Assembly: GCA_902790905.1 (NCBI GenBank)
Contig: CADATO010000016.1
Location: forward strand, 1 to 51,401
Direction: 5' to 3'
Length of the DNA: 51,401 nt
Source: an uncultured Eubacteriales bacterium
Lineage (GTDB): Bacteria > Bacillota > Clostridia > Peptostreptococcales > Anaerovoracaceae
Shown here: positions 37,715 to 44,843 of the stretch, in pieces
Layout of the letters: each line of letters begins with the position of its first letter
Position numbering within the stretch: position 1 is the first letter of the stretch
Program-made: the position numbers and the translations under genes
The notes under the pieces: model-generated
Told to the model about the DNA's origin: nothing
Seen by the model: only the letters and a program-made list of their open reading frames with translations
The model's database searches: none

Positions 37715-38105
37715 AATTGTATCCTCCTTATGTAAAGTTGTACTATAACGGATATATCATTTCCAATTACCGTAAAAAATTATACCATAGTATAAAAAAC
37801 GGACACTACCCCAAAGTGTCAATCAGTAAAAGATTAGCGGCCGCTAACCGCGGAATCGCTCTGCGCGCATAAAGATCCGCTGGAAAGTTGAACACCCCGC
37901 CTCACATTGCAATGCCTAGTGACTTAATATGCTTTACGAAAGCAAGGCAACTGTGTATAATGAAACAGCGCGGGCAGCAAACCGCCTGCGCAGAAGCAGC
38001 AGATCTCCCGCAGCGGGCGTGCAGCCACGGCTGACAACAGATATGCAGCCGCGAAGGGCAGCGACAGTCAGGCTTGCGGGACCATATAAGGAGGAAAGAT
38101 AAACC
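37715..38105. other. Divergent regulatory region, rubrerythrin / NifU-like
   Basis: This 391-base region holds control sequences, no gene. Toward rubrerythrin: a minus-strand TATAGT (37742-37747) and the palindrome TTATACCATAGTATAA (37780-37795), which is possibly a PerR/Fur-like site. Next come GACACT/AGTGTC (37802-37820), the 14-bp palindrome TTAGCGGCCGCTAA (37834-37847), and a minus-strand AGAGCGATTCC tail (37852-37862). Toward the NifU-like gene: the promoter at 37933-37961 and a GC-rich leader of about 140 bases with several possible hairpins that matches no riboswitch I know. Confidence 0.55.
37933..37961 (+). promoter_or_regulatory. Promoter of the NifU-like/M20 operon
   Basis: TTTACG (37933-37938) and TATAAT (37956-37961), spacing 17, with an upstream TGTG next to the -10. 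It gives a leader of about 140 bases. Confidence 0.75.
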
Positions 38106-38333
38106 ATGGAAAACGAAATCAGAGATGCATTGGATCAGATCCGTCCGTTCCTGCAGAGAGACGGCGGCGACATCGAGTTCGTTGAGATGACAGAAGACAA
38201 TGTCGTCAAAGTGCGCCTGCAGGGCCATTGCGCGGGCTGCCCAGCCAGCACCATGACCATCAAGGGTGTTGTCGAGCAGATCCTGAAGCAGAATTTCCCG
38301 GAGGTCGCGGGAGTTGAGGAAGTCAGAGACTAG
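38106..38333 (+). CDS. NifU-like Fe-S cluster scaffold protein
   Basis: The 75-residue protein consists of one NifU C-terminal domain: IRPFLQRDGGDIEFVEM followed by GHCAGCPASTMTIKGVVEQIL. The CxxC (residues 42-45) binds a labile Fe-S cluster for transfer to target proteins. AAGGAGGAAAGATAAACC precedes the ATG. It is followed two bases later by a peptidase gene, probably on the same message. Confidence 0.93.
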   Translation: MENEIRDALDQIRPFLQRDGGDIEFVEMTEDNVVKVRLQGHCAGCPASTMTIKGVVEQILKQNFPEVAGVEEVRD

Positions 38334-38335
38334 TT

Positions 38336-39883
38336 ATGGATAACGAGTATATCAGTAAACTCGAAGCCGCTATCGATCATAACTGGGAGGAGCAGATCGC
38401 AACGCTTGGCGACATGGTTGCTATTCCGAGCGTGGCCGGCGAGGCAGTCACACTGCAGCCCGGCACTCCCGACGAGGAAGTATTACCCTTTGGCAAAGAA
38501 GTCCATAGGGTATTTTCCTATGCCCTGCAAAAGGGGCACGAGATGGGGTTCGAGACGCAGAATGTGGACAACTACGGCGGGCACATCGAGATGCCGGGCG
38601 AGATCCTGAATGAAGAGGGCGAGCTCATCGGCACGGCGGAAGAGACCATGGGCATCGTCGGTCACCTGGATGTGGTGCCGGCGGGCGATGGGTGGTCGCA
38701 GGATCCGTTCGAGATGACGCTGAAGCTGCCGACCGAGGCCGGTGCAGAAAGCGCAGAGGCCGCGAAATCCGGCGACGAACCTGCGGGCGTGCTGCTCGGG
38801 CGCGGCGTGCTCGACGACAAGGGCCCGGTGGTGGCGTCGCTCTATGCGATGAAAGCGATCAAGGATGCTGGCTACACGCCGCGCGCGAATGTCCGGCTCA
38901 TTCTGGGACTCGACGAAGAGACCGCCTGGAACGGCATGCACTACTATCTGGACAAGGTGAAGCAGCCCGACTTCGGCTTCACGCCGGACGGCGACTTCCC
39001 GGTGATCCATGGGGAAAAGGGCATTCTGGTCTTCCAGCTGGCCAAAAAACTCGGCCGCACCTCCACGGAGGGCCTGGCGCTGCGGAGCCTGACCGGCGGC
39101 ATGGCGGCCAACATGGTCGCGGACAATGCCAGAGCAGTTGTTCTCTCGAAGGACAGAAAAGTCTACGAGCCGATCCGCGACAAGGCGGCGCGCTGGAAGG
39201 ACGAAGGCCGCGCGGAGATCTCAACGAAGATCGTCGGCAAGAGCCTTGAGATCAAAGTGAAGGGCAGGCCGGCACACGGCAGCACGCCGGAAAAAGGCGT
39301 GAATGCAGTGTCGCTGCTGATGCGATTCCTGGAAGACGTGAGCTTCAATGTGGACGAGGTCAATGATTTCATTGCCTTCTACAACGCGCACCTTGGCATG
39401 GAGACCGATGGGACATCGCTCGGCTGCAGTTTTGAAGACAAGCCGTCCGGCAAGCTGGTTCTCAATGTCGGCGTGGCGGCGGTCGATCAGAAGACGGCGA
39501 CGCTCACGGTGAACATCCGCTATCCGGTCACGATGGACGGCCAGCAGATCTACGACGCAATGCGTCCGGTGCTCAACAAGTATGACATCGGCGTGGTCAA
39601 GATCAAGGAGCAGCAGCCGATCTATAAGCAGGCGGACGATCCGATGATCCGCACCATGATGGACATCTATCAGGCGCACACCGGCGACGAGGCATCGCAG
39701 CCGCTGGTCATCGGCGGGGGCACGTACTCCCGCGCGTTTGACAATGTGGTCGCATTCGGTGCATGCTTCCCCTGGACGAACGACAAGATGCACCAGGCGG
39801 ATGAGGAACTCACGCTGGCGGATTTCCGCAAGATGACGCTGATCTTTGCGGATGCGATCTACCGGCTGGCAGTCGCGGAGTGA
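38336..39883 (+). CDS. M20-family dipeptidase, PepV-like
   Basis: The 515-residue zinc peptidase has GIVGHLDVVPAGDGW (metal His and catalytic Asp), GRGVLDDKGPVVASLYA (bridging Asp), GLDEETAWNGMHYY (catalytic and metal Glu) and a terminal GGGTYSRAFDN. The dimerisation domain contains GRPAHGSTPEKGVNAV. The pattern matches the PepV/Sapep branch, which cleaves dipeptides with hydrophobic or D-residues. An acidic insert near 130-145 (EAGAESAEAAKSGDE) is unusual. It starts two bases after the NifU-like stop with no clear ribosome site, so translation is probably coupled. Two terminators follow. Confidence 0.9.
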   Translation: MDNEYISKLEAAIDHNWEEQIATLGDMVAIPSVAGEAVTLQPGTPDEEVLPFGKEVHRVFSYALQKGHEMGFETQNVDNYGGHIEMPGEILNEEGELIGTAEETMGIVGHLDVVPAGDGWSQDPFEMTLKLPTEAGAESAEAAKSGDEPAGVLLGRGVLDDKGPVVASLYAMKAIKDAGYTPRANVRLILGLDEETAWNGMHYYLDKVKQPDFGFTPDGDFPVIHGEKGILVFQLAKKLGRTSTEGLALRSLTGGMAANMVADNARAVVLSKDRKVYEPIRDKAARWKDEGRAEISTKIVGKSLEIKVKGRPAHGSTPEKGVNAVSLLMRFLEDVSFNVDEVNDFIAFYNAHLGMETDGTSLGCSFEDKPSGKLVLNVGVAAVDQKTATLTVNIRYPVTMDGQQIYDAMRPVLNKYDIGVVKIKEQQPIYKQADDPMIRTMMDIYQAHTGDEASQPLVIGGGTYSRAFDNVVAFGACFPWTNDKMHQADEELTLADFRKMTLIFADAIYRLAVAE

Positions 39884-39914
39884 TCTGCGACCGGCAGCGG
39901 CGGAACAGGCGGTG

Positions 39915-39942
39915 AAAGCGGCAGAAACACCTGCCGCTTTTT
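39915..39942 (+). terminator. Terminator 1 after the dipeptidase
   Basis: AAAGCGGCAG and CTGCCGCTTT form a perfect 10-bp stem with loop AAACAC, followed by TT. Confidence 0.88.
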
Positions 39943-39956
39943 ATATGAAACAGCAG

Positions 39957-39980
39957 GCGCGGCGGGTCGCCGCGCTTTTT
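39957..39980 (+). terminator. Terminator 2 after the dipeptidase
   Basis: GCGCGGC/GCCGCGC with loop GGGTC is followed by TTTTT. It is a second stop only 14 bases after the first. Confidence 0.88.
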
Positions 39981-39983
39981 CAA

Positions 39984-40013
39984 TTGACAGAAAGATGTTT
40001 ATAAGAGTAAACT
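39984..40013 (+). promoter_or_regulatory. Promoter of the AIM24-family gene
   Basis: TTGACA (39984-39989) and TAAACT (40008-40013), spacing 18, lie directly behind the double terminator and 99 bases before the start codon. Confidence 0.6.
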
Positions 40014-40040
40014 TTTTACAGAAGTAAAATGCACAAATGT

Positions 40041-40093
40041 ACCGCGGCGGCGCGCCGGAAAGGCGGGCGGCGCGGTGCGGAAAGAGCGATTCC
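40041..40093 (+). repeat. GC-rich palindromic element with GGAAAGAGCGATTCC tail
   Basis: ACCGCG (40041-40046) pairs with CGCGGT (40071-40076) around CGCGCCGGAAAGGCGGGC. The tail GGAAAGAGCGATTCC ends at 40093, 18 bases before the AIM24 start. A closely similar core, CGCGTCGGAAGGGCGGCC, stands before tsaE at 41946-41963. Confidence 0.5.
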
Positions 40094-40111
40094 TATAGAA
40101 AGGAGCGGAAC

Positions 40112-40789
40112 ATGAGATACAAGATCGATGGCGGGCAGTTGCCAGTAGTCATCTGCAGACTTGATGCAGGCGAAAGCATGATCACAGAAAAAGGCGCCAT
40201 GGCATGGATGACCCCGAACATGCACATGGAGATGCAGGGCACAGGCGGTCTTGGCAAATCTCTGGGCCGTATGCTCTCCGGCGACACCATCTTCCAGAAC
40301 AGATACACCGCACAGGGCGGCGAGGGCGAGATCGCTTTCGCATCGAGCTTCCCGGGCAGCATCGTGGCGCTGGACATCTCCCAGGGTCCGGTCGTGACCC
40401 AGAAGTCGGCGTTCCTGGCCAGTGAAGCGGGCGTCAACCTCTCGGTCTTCTTCCGCAAGAAGGCGGCGGCAGGCCTGTTCGGCGGTGAAGGTTTCATCAT
40501 GCAGAAACTCGAAGGCCACGGCATGGCATTCATCGAGATCGACGGCAGCGTCACCGAGTACGAGCTCGGCCCCGGCCAGCAGCTCATCGCGGACACCGGC
40601 TACGTCGCTTACATGAGCGCCACCTGCTCCATCGACGTCGTCACCGTCAAGGGCATGAAGAACATCGTGCTCGGCGGCGAAGGTCTGTTCAACACGGTCA
40701 TCACCGGCCCGGGCAAAGTCGCGCTGCAGTCCATGCCGATCGCCAAGGTCGCGCAGGCGCTGGCCCCTTTCACAGTGTCGGGAAAGTAA
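40112..40789 (+). CDS. AIM24 / TIGR00266 family protein
   Basis: From the ATG at 40112 (GAAAGGAGCGGAA upstream) the product is 225 residues. It is a beta-rich protein of the AIM24 family: MRYKIDGGQLPVVICRLDAG, EKGAMAWMTPNM, a central GGEGEIAFASSFPG, and ISQGPVVTQKSAFLASE. FFRKKAAAGLFGGEGFIMQK and DTGYVAYM follow. Family members are widespread in bacteria without a settled biochemical role. A further 25 codons upstream are open but lie in the GC-rich repeat and lack conservation. It is transcribed alone. Confidence 0.9.
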   Translation: MRYKIDGGQLPVVICRLDAGESMITEKGAMAWMTPNMHMEMQGTGGLGKSLGRMLSGDTIFQNRYTAQGGEGEIAFASSFPGSIVALDISQGPVVTQKSAFLASEAGVNLSVFFRKKAAAGLFGGEGFIMQKLEGHGMAFIEIDGSVTEYELGPGQQLIADTGYVAYMSATCSIDVVTVKGMKNIVLGGEGLFNTVITGPGKVALQSMPIAKVAQALAPFTVSGK

Positions 40790-40857
40790 GCGGCATCGCT
40801 GAGATCGTGTCAGACGTACTGCCAGGCTAGTGCGATCCCGTAAGACATAAGGTTATG

Positions 40858-40890
40858 AAGGCTCTTTCGCATCGCGGGAGAGCCTTTTTT
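40858..40890 (+). terminator. Terminator after the AIM24 gene
   Basis: AAGGCTCTTTCGC pairs with GCGGGAGAGCCTT (two G-T wobbles) around ATC, followed by TTTT. Confidence 0.9.
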
Positions 40891-40921
40891 ACAGGAATCG
40901 CTCATCCCCGCAAAAATGCTA

Positions 40922-40950
40922 TTTACAGACGTCCGGCGCGTACATATAAT
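40922..40950 (+). promoter_or_regulatory. Promoter of the FMN riboswitch-ribU transcript
   Basis: TTTACA (40922-40927) and TATAAT (40945-40950), spacing 17, about 20 bases before the riboswitch begins. Confidence 0.8.
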
Positions 40951-40971
40951 TCTATTGTAACTACATATCTG

Positions 40972-41095
40972 TTTCAGGGCGGGGTGCAAGTCCCCACCGG
41001 AGGTGAAGCGCGAAAGCGACAAGTCCTCGAGCCGCAAGGCCGAATCGGTCCGAATCCGATACCGACGGTAATAGTCCGGATGAAAGAAACGAATT
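40972..41095 (+). ncRNA. FMN riboswitch (RFN element)
   Basis: The conserved pieces of the RFN element appear in order: TCAGGGCGGGGTGCAAGTCC, CCACCGGAGGTGAAGCGC, GAGCCGCAAGGCCGAATCGG, ATCCGATACCGACGGTAATA, and GTCCGGATGAAAGAAAC. The RNA binds flavin mononucleotide. The terminator at 41113-41141 is the output, so high FMN should stop transcription before ribU. Confidence 0.95.
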
Positions 41096-41112
41096 ACAAA
41101 GGTAACTTTGTT

Positions 41113-41141
41113 CGTCCTGGTTTTTGTATCAGGGCGTTTTT
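41113..41141 (+). terminator. Riboswitch-controlled terminator before ribU
   Basis: CGTCCTG (41113-41119) pairs with CAGGGCG (41130-41136, one G-T wobble), followed by TTTTT. Its place, 18 bases after the aptamer, is that of an expression-platform terminator. Confidence 0.8.
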
Positions 41142-41169
41142 AAATTCTGAGGCAGATACATCATGACGC

Positions 41170-41214
41170 GGAATCGCAAAGCCTGCGGCGCGGACTGTGC
41201 GGCAGAGCGATTCC
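41170..41214 (+). repeat. Element with GGAATCGC ... GCGATTCC inverted ends
   Basis: GGAATCGC (41170-41177) is the inverse of GCGATTCC (41207-41214), enclosing a GC-rich core. The right arm is the same AGAGCGATTCC tail found before other genes. It sits between the riboswitch terminator and the ribU ribosome site. Confidence 0.5.
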
Positions 41215-41237
41215 TGTAAAAGAAGGAGGAACTTCCT

Positions 41238-41801
41238 ATGGAAAACAATGTTTCTGCCATGAACACCCAGAAGTCGACGGTCAAGCTGGCCAAGATGGGC
41301 ATGCTGGTCGCGATCTCCATCGTGCTGGTCGCGCTCATCCACTTCCCGATCTTCCCGGCAGTCGCGTTCCTGGAGTACGACCCCGCGGACATTCCGATCC
41401 TGATCGGCACCTTCGCATTCGGTCCGGTGGCCGGCATCCTGCTCACCGTCGTCACGGCGGTCGTCCAGGGCGTCACGGTCAGTGCGCAGAGCGGTCTTTA
41501 CGGCATCCTGATGCACATCATTGCGACCGGTGCGTTCGTCCTCGTTGCAGGCAACATCTACAGCCACGGCGAGAAGACCAGAAAGAAGGCGGTCATCGCG
41601 CTGCTGTGCGGCATTCTGGCCATGATCCTCATCATGATCCCGGCCAACCTGGTCATCACCCCGATGTTCATGGGCATGCCCAGAGAAGCACTCATGCCGT
41701 TCATGCCGTTCATCGTCGGTTTCAACGCGATCAAGGCGGGCATCAACGGTCTCGTGACCTTCGTGCTGTACAAGCGCATCAGCGGATTCCTGAAGAAATA
41801 G
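41238..41801 (+). CDS. ribU: Riboflavin ECF transporter S component
   Basis: The 187-residue integral membrane protein with about six segments begins with a basic stretch and KLAKMGMLVAISIVLVALIH. It contains FLEYDPADIPILIGTFAFGP, the RibU-type substrate region, and YGILMHIIATGAFVLVAGNI. It binds riboflavin and works with the energy-coupling EcfA-EcfA'-EcfT module, which is not here. The FMN riboswitch in its leader fixes the substrate assignment. AAGGAGGAAC precedes the ATG. Confidence 0.95.
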   Translation: MENNVSAMNTQKSTVKLAKMGMLVAISIVLVALIHFPIFPAVAFLEYDPADIPILIGTFAFGPVAGILLTVVTAVVQGVTVSAQSGLYGILMHIIATGAFVLVAGNIYSHGEKTRKKAVIALLCGILAMILIMIPANLVITPMFMGMPREALMPFMPFIVGFNAIKAGINGLVTFVLYKRISGFLKK

Positions 41802-41869
41802 CATTGTTCCGGCGATTGCCGGTAACCACACACTACAAACATCACAACGTCATACACAACCACACACGA

Positions 41870-41894
41870 GGCGGCTCCTTAAGGGGCCGTCTTT
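41870..41894 (+). terminator. Terminator after ribU
   Basis: GGCGGCTCC pairs with GGGGCCGTC (two G-T wobbles) around TTAA, followed by TTT only. It directly precedes the next promoter. Confidence 0.65.
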
Positions 41895-41920
41895 GCTATT
41901 TACAAGGTTTGTGGTAAACT
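41893..41920 (+). promoter_or_regulatory. Promoter of the tsaE operon
   Basis: TTGCTA (41893-41898) and TAAACT (41915-41920), spacing 16, with an extended -10 TGG. It lies 66 bases before tsaE. The GC-rich CGCGTCGGAAGGGCGGCC stretch and GGAAAGAG (41972-41979) lie in the leader. Confidence 0.55.
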
Positions 41921-41985
41921 GATAAACGGCAAAAATTGCAGCGGGCGCGTCGGAAGGGCGGCCTGCAGAATGGAAAGAGGCAGCT

Positions 41986-42399
41986 ATGATCAGACTGGAC
42001 GGCGAAGCCGCGACAAAAGCATACGGATACAAACTCGCCGAAGCCGCAGTGCCCGGTCAGGTCATCGCGCTCATCGGCGACCTCGGCGCGGGCAAGACGA
42101 CCCTCACCAAGTACATCGCGGAAGGCCTCGGCGTGACGGAACACGTCCAGAGTCCGACCTTCACCATCGTGCGCGAGTACTACAGCGGGCGCCTGCCGCT
42201 CTACCATTTTGATGTCTACCGGATCGACGACCCGGAGGAAATGTACGAGATCGGCTACGAAGAATACTTTTACGGCGACGGCCTGTGCGTGGTCGAGTGG
42301 GCGGACAAGATCGAAGAGCTCCTGCCCGAGGACACGAAGATCATCCGCCTGTCGTACGGCGGCGCGGAAGAAGAGCGGCTCGCCGAAATCGAAGATTGA
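41986..42399 (+). CDS. tsaE: tRNA t6A synthesis ATPase TsaE
   Basis: The 137-residue P-loop protein has Walker A GDLGAGKTTLTKYIA, QSPTFTIVREY, LYHFDVYRIDDPEEMYEIGY and VVEWADKIEELLPED. TsaE works with TsaB and TsaD to make threonylcarbamoyladenosine at position 37 of ANN-decoding tRNAs. GGAAAGAGGCAGCT precedes the ATG. It is the first gene of the tsaE-tsaB-rimI-tsaD-ABC-F run, the same order as Bacillus ydiBCDEF. Confidence 0.96.
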   Translation: MIRLDGEAATKAYGYKLAEAAVPGQVIALIGDLGAGKTTLTKYIAEGLGVTEHVQSPTFTIVREYYSGRLPLYHFDVYRIDDPEEMYEIGYEEYFYGDGLCVVEWADKIEELLPEDTKIIRLSYGGAEEERLAEIED

Positions 42400-42429
42400 A
42401 AAGCGGCACCTGCCGCATGGAGATACAGC

Positions 42430-43134
42430 ATGAATGTGATCGCGATCGAGACCACGGGGCCCTTCGCCTCGGTGGCCATCATCAATGACAATAACGACCT
42501 CGAGGAGATCATGGGCGATGAGAAGATGAACCACCTGAAGAACGTGGTTCCCATGATCCAGACGCTCCTCGAACGCAACGACCTCACCATGGAAGACGTG
42601 GATCTGATCGCCGTTTCGCGCGGCCCCGGTTCGTTCACCGGCATCCGCATCGGCGTCAGCACGGCAAGAGCCCTGTCCCAGGCGACCGGCATCCCTGTGA
42701 TGGCGATCCCGACCCTGGCGGCGTTCGGCTGCGGTGAGGGCGAAGAAGGCGAACTCGTCTGCCCGCTGCTCGATGCACGGCGCAGCCAGGTTTACGCGGG
42801 CGCGTACCGCGACTTTGAAGAGGTCGTCGAGGGCGGGCCGTACATGCTCGACGAGTTCCTCGAAAAACTCGTGCCGTACAACAATATCCTGTTCGTCGGC
42901 GACGGTCTCGGCGCCTATGAAGAGCGCGTGCAGGCGTGGGCGGAAGCGCACGGCAAGACGTACCGCTGCGAGGAAGTGTACCAGAGCGCCGGCAATGTTG
43001 CGGAGTATGCGGTCGACACATGCACCGAGGAATCGCTCCTCACCTACGACAAGGTCCAGCCGGACTACATGCGCCGCCCCGAAGCCGAACGCAAACGCGA
43101 GGCGCAGCTCAAAGGAGAGCCCTGGCATGGATAA
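42430..43134 (+). CDS. tsaB: tRNA t6A synthesis protein TsaB
   Basis: The 234-residue ASKHA-fold protein starts MNVIAIETTGPFASVAII. It has the HLKNVVPMIQTLLE region and the strong signature SRGPGSFTGIRIGVSTARAL. It scaffolds TsaD and lacks the metal-binding histidines of that paralogue. It overlaps rimI by 8 bases. Confidence 0.95.
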   Translation: MNVIAIETTGPFASVAIINDNNDLEEIMGDEKMNHLKNVVPMIQTLLERNDLTMEDVDLIAVSRGPGSFTGIRIGVSTARALSQATGIPVMAIPTLAAFGCGEGEEGELVCPLLDARRSQVYAGAYRDFEEVVEGGPYMLDEFLEKLVPYNNILFVGDGLGAYEERVQAWAEAHGKTYRCEEVYQSAGNVAEYAVDTCTEESLLTYDKVQPDYMRRPEAERKREAQLKGEPWHG

Positions 43135-43603
43135 GTTTGAGATTCGGCCGGGCACCCCGGGTGACCAGGAGGAAATGGCACGCATCGACCTCGAATGCTT
43201 CCCCGAAGAGCCGTGGAGTGTAGAGATGTTCCGCCACGACCTGGAGGACAACCCGTTCGCGCTGTATATCCTGGCGGAGGATCCCGAAGCGCCGGAAGGT
43301 GAAAAAATCATGGGGTACGTCGGCGTTTATCTGATCGCGGGCGAAGGTCACATCACCAATGTCGCCGTGCGGCCGAAGTACAGAAGGGAAGGTCTCGGCA
43401 ACGTCCTGCTGCGCATTCTGGAGCAGCACTGCCGGCTGGCGGAGATCACCTCGATGACCCTCGAGGTGCGGCCGAGCAACGACACGGCCATCCGCCTCTA
43501 CGAGCGGAACGGATTTAAGACCGAAGGCCGCCGCAAGAAATACTACGAGAACAACGGCGAGGACGCCCTCATCATGTGGAAGGTCCTCGATCCGCAGAAA
43601 TAA
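43127..43603 (+). CDS. rimI: Ribosomal-protein-alanine N-acetyltransferase RimI
   Basis: From the ATG at 43127, which overlaps the tsaB end and has AAAGGAGAG upstream, the product is 158 residues. GNAT motifs are present: the acetyl-CoA loop RPKYRREGLGNVLL, EVRPSNDTAIRLYERNGF, and RRKKYYENNGEDALIMWK. RimI acetylates the N-terminal alanine of ribosomal protein S18. A 10-residue acidic insert (AEDPEAPEGEK) in the beta3-beta4 region is longer than in E. coli RimI. Confidence 0.92.
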   Translation: MDKFEIRPGTPGDQEEMARIDLECFPEEPWSVEMFRHDLEDNPFALYILAEDPEAPEGEKIMGYVGVYLIAGEGHITNVAVRPKYRREGLGNVLLRILEQHCRLAEITSMTLEVRPSNDTAIRLYERNGFKTEGRRKKYYENNGEDALIMWKVLDPQK

Positions 43604-43644
43604 GAAATCGCAAAGGACGGAGATTTATCCGGCCGGGAATCATC

Positions 43645-44670
43645 ATGAAAGACGGAAAACACATCACATTAGCCATAGAGTCGAGCTGTGACGAGACCTC
43701 GGTCGCGCTGGTCGCGGACGGGAGAGAGGTGCTCTCGAACATCATCTCTTCGCAGATCGACATTCATACCCTGTACGGCGGCGTTGTGCCGGAGATCGCT
43801 TCGCGCCATCACCTGACCAATATCAATGCGGTCACGGACGAGGCGTTCGCGGCGGCGGGCGTCACGCCTGAAGAGGTGGACCTCATCGGCGTCACGAAAG
43901 GCCCCGGGCTCATCGGTGCGCTGCTGATCGGCGTGGCGACGGCGAAGGCCTATGCGCTCGCCTGGAACAAACCGCTGGTCGGTGTGCACCACATCAAGGG
44001 GCACATCAGCGCCAACTACATCCAGGCGCCCGACCTTGAACCGCCGTTCATGTCGCTGGTCGTCAGCGGCGGACATACGAGCGTCATCGATGTCAAAGGC
44101 TACAACGAATTCAAAGTGCTCGGCCACACGCGGGACGACGCGGTGGGCGAAGCGTACGATAAGGTCGCGCGCGTACTGGGGCTCGGCTATCCGGGCGGCC
44201 CGAAGATCGACAAGATCGCGAAGGAGGGCAACCCCGAAGCGGTCACTTTCAAGCGCGTCATGCTGGAGGACGGCACGCTCGACTTCAGCTTCAGCGGCAC
44301 CAAGACCGGCGTCATGAACTACGTGCACAACGAGCAGCAGGCCGGCCGGGAGATCTCCGTGCCCGACGTGGCGGCGTCGTTCCAGCAGGCGGTGCTCGAC
44401 ACGGTTGTCGCGAAAGTCATGTCCGCGACCGAAGCGTACGGTGAGGATAAGATCGTCGTCGCGGGCGGCGTGGCGGCCAACAGCAAACTGCGCGAAATGC
44501 TCAAGGATGCGTGCGCGAAGAAAGGCATCCGCCTGTACATTCCGGCGCCCATCCTGTGCACCGACAACGCGGCCATGATCGGCTGCGCGGCGTATTACCA
44601 GTATCAGGAGCGCGGCGCGGATGACATGTTCCTGGATGCGTTTGCGAACCTGGACCTGGAGAATAGTTAA
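43645..44670 (+). CDS. tsaD: tRNA N6-adenosine threonylcarbamoyltransferase
   Basis: The catalytic t6A enzyme, 341 residues from the ATG at 43645. It begins MKDGKHITLAIESSCDETS and has SSQIDIHTLYGGVVPEIASR and TKGPGLIGALLIGV. The metal histidines are in GVHHIKGHISANY, followed by SGGHTS, the GYPGGPKIDKIA loop and CTDNAAMIG. Its length matches the family (about 340). The ribosome site is weak (GGGAATC); a 23-codon upstream extension is open but begins inside the rimI end and is not family-like. Confidence 0.95.
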   Translation: MKDGKHITLAIESSCDETSVALVADGREVLSNIISSQIDIHTLYGGVVPEIASRHHLTNINAVTDEAFAAAGVTPEEVDLIGVTKGPGLIGALLIGVATAKAYALAWNKPLVGVHHIKGHISANYIQAPDLEPPFMSLVVSGGHTSVIDVKGYNEFKVLGHTRDDAVGEAYDKVARVLGLGYPGGPKIDKIAKEGNPEAVTFKRVMLEDGTLDFSFSGTKTGVMNYVHNEQQAGREISVPDVAASFQQAVLDTVVAKVMSATEAYGEDKIVVAGGVAANSKLREMLKDACAKKGIRLYIPAPILCTDNAAMIGCAAYYQYQERGADDMFLDAFANLDLENS

Positions 44671-44685
44671 GAATAGAACTTGCCT

Positions 44686-44838
44686 GGCGGAACGGATATC
44701 TGTGCGCAAGGATATCCGCAACGCCGGTTCTTAGCGAACGGCAAGCAAAAGCGCAGACGGAGCTTAGAACCGCTGCGTGAGGACTAAGCGCGAGCGGCCT
44801 GGCACACAGGTATCCGTTCCGCCTGGAAGAGCGATTCC
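44686..44838 (+). repeat. 138-bp inverted-repeat structure plus AGAGCGATTCC tail
   Basis: The left arm 44686-44704 (GGCGGAACGGATATCTGTG) matches the inverse of the right arm 44805-44823 at 18 of 19 positions. Inside are TGCG/CGCA (44702-44719), CGGTTCTTAG with CTTAGAACCG (44724-44772), and CCGCTGCG with CGCGAGCGG (44770-44798), so the whole could fold as a branched RNA. It is followed by GGAAGAGCGATTCC and the ABC-F start. No coding frame, T-run or target duplication is visible. It may be a structured leader or the largest member of the intergenic repeat family. Confidence 0.65.
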
Positions 44839-44843
44839 TATAT

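Noticed and set aside
40037..40111. N-terminal extension of the AIM24 protein from an ATG at 40037
   Set aside because: It covers the GC-rich repeat, is Arg-rich and non-conserved, while GAAAGGAG at 40098-40105 marks the ATG at 40112.
40855..41166. Open frame across the FMN riboswitch
   Set aside because: It overlaps a terminator, a promoter and the RFN aptamer; it is non-coding.
44681..44690. TGCCTGGCGG looks like the 5' end of bacterial 5S rRNA
   Set aside because: The following bases do not match 5S rRNA helices or the conserved loops; the region is an inverted repeat with a different fold.
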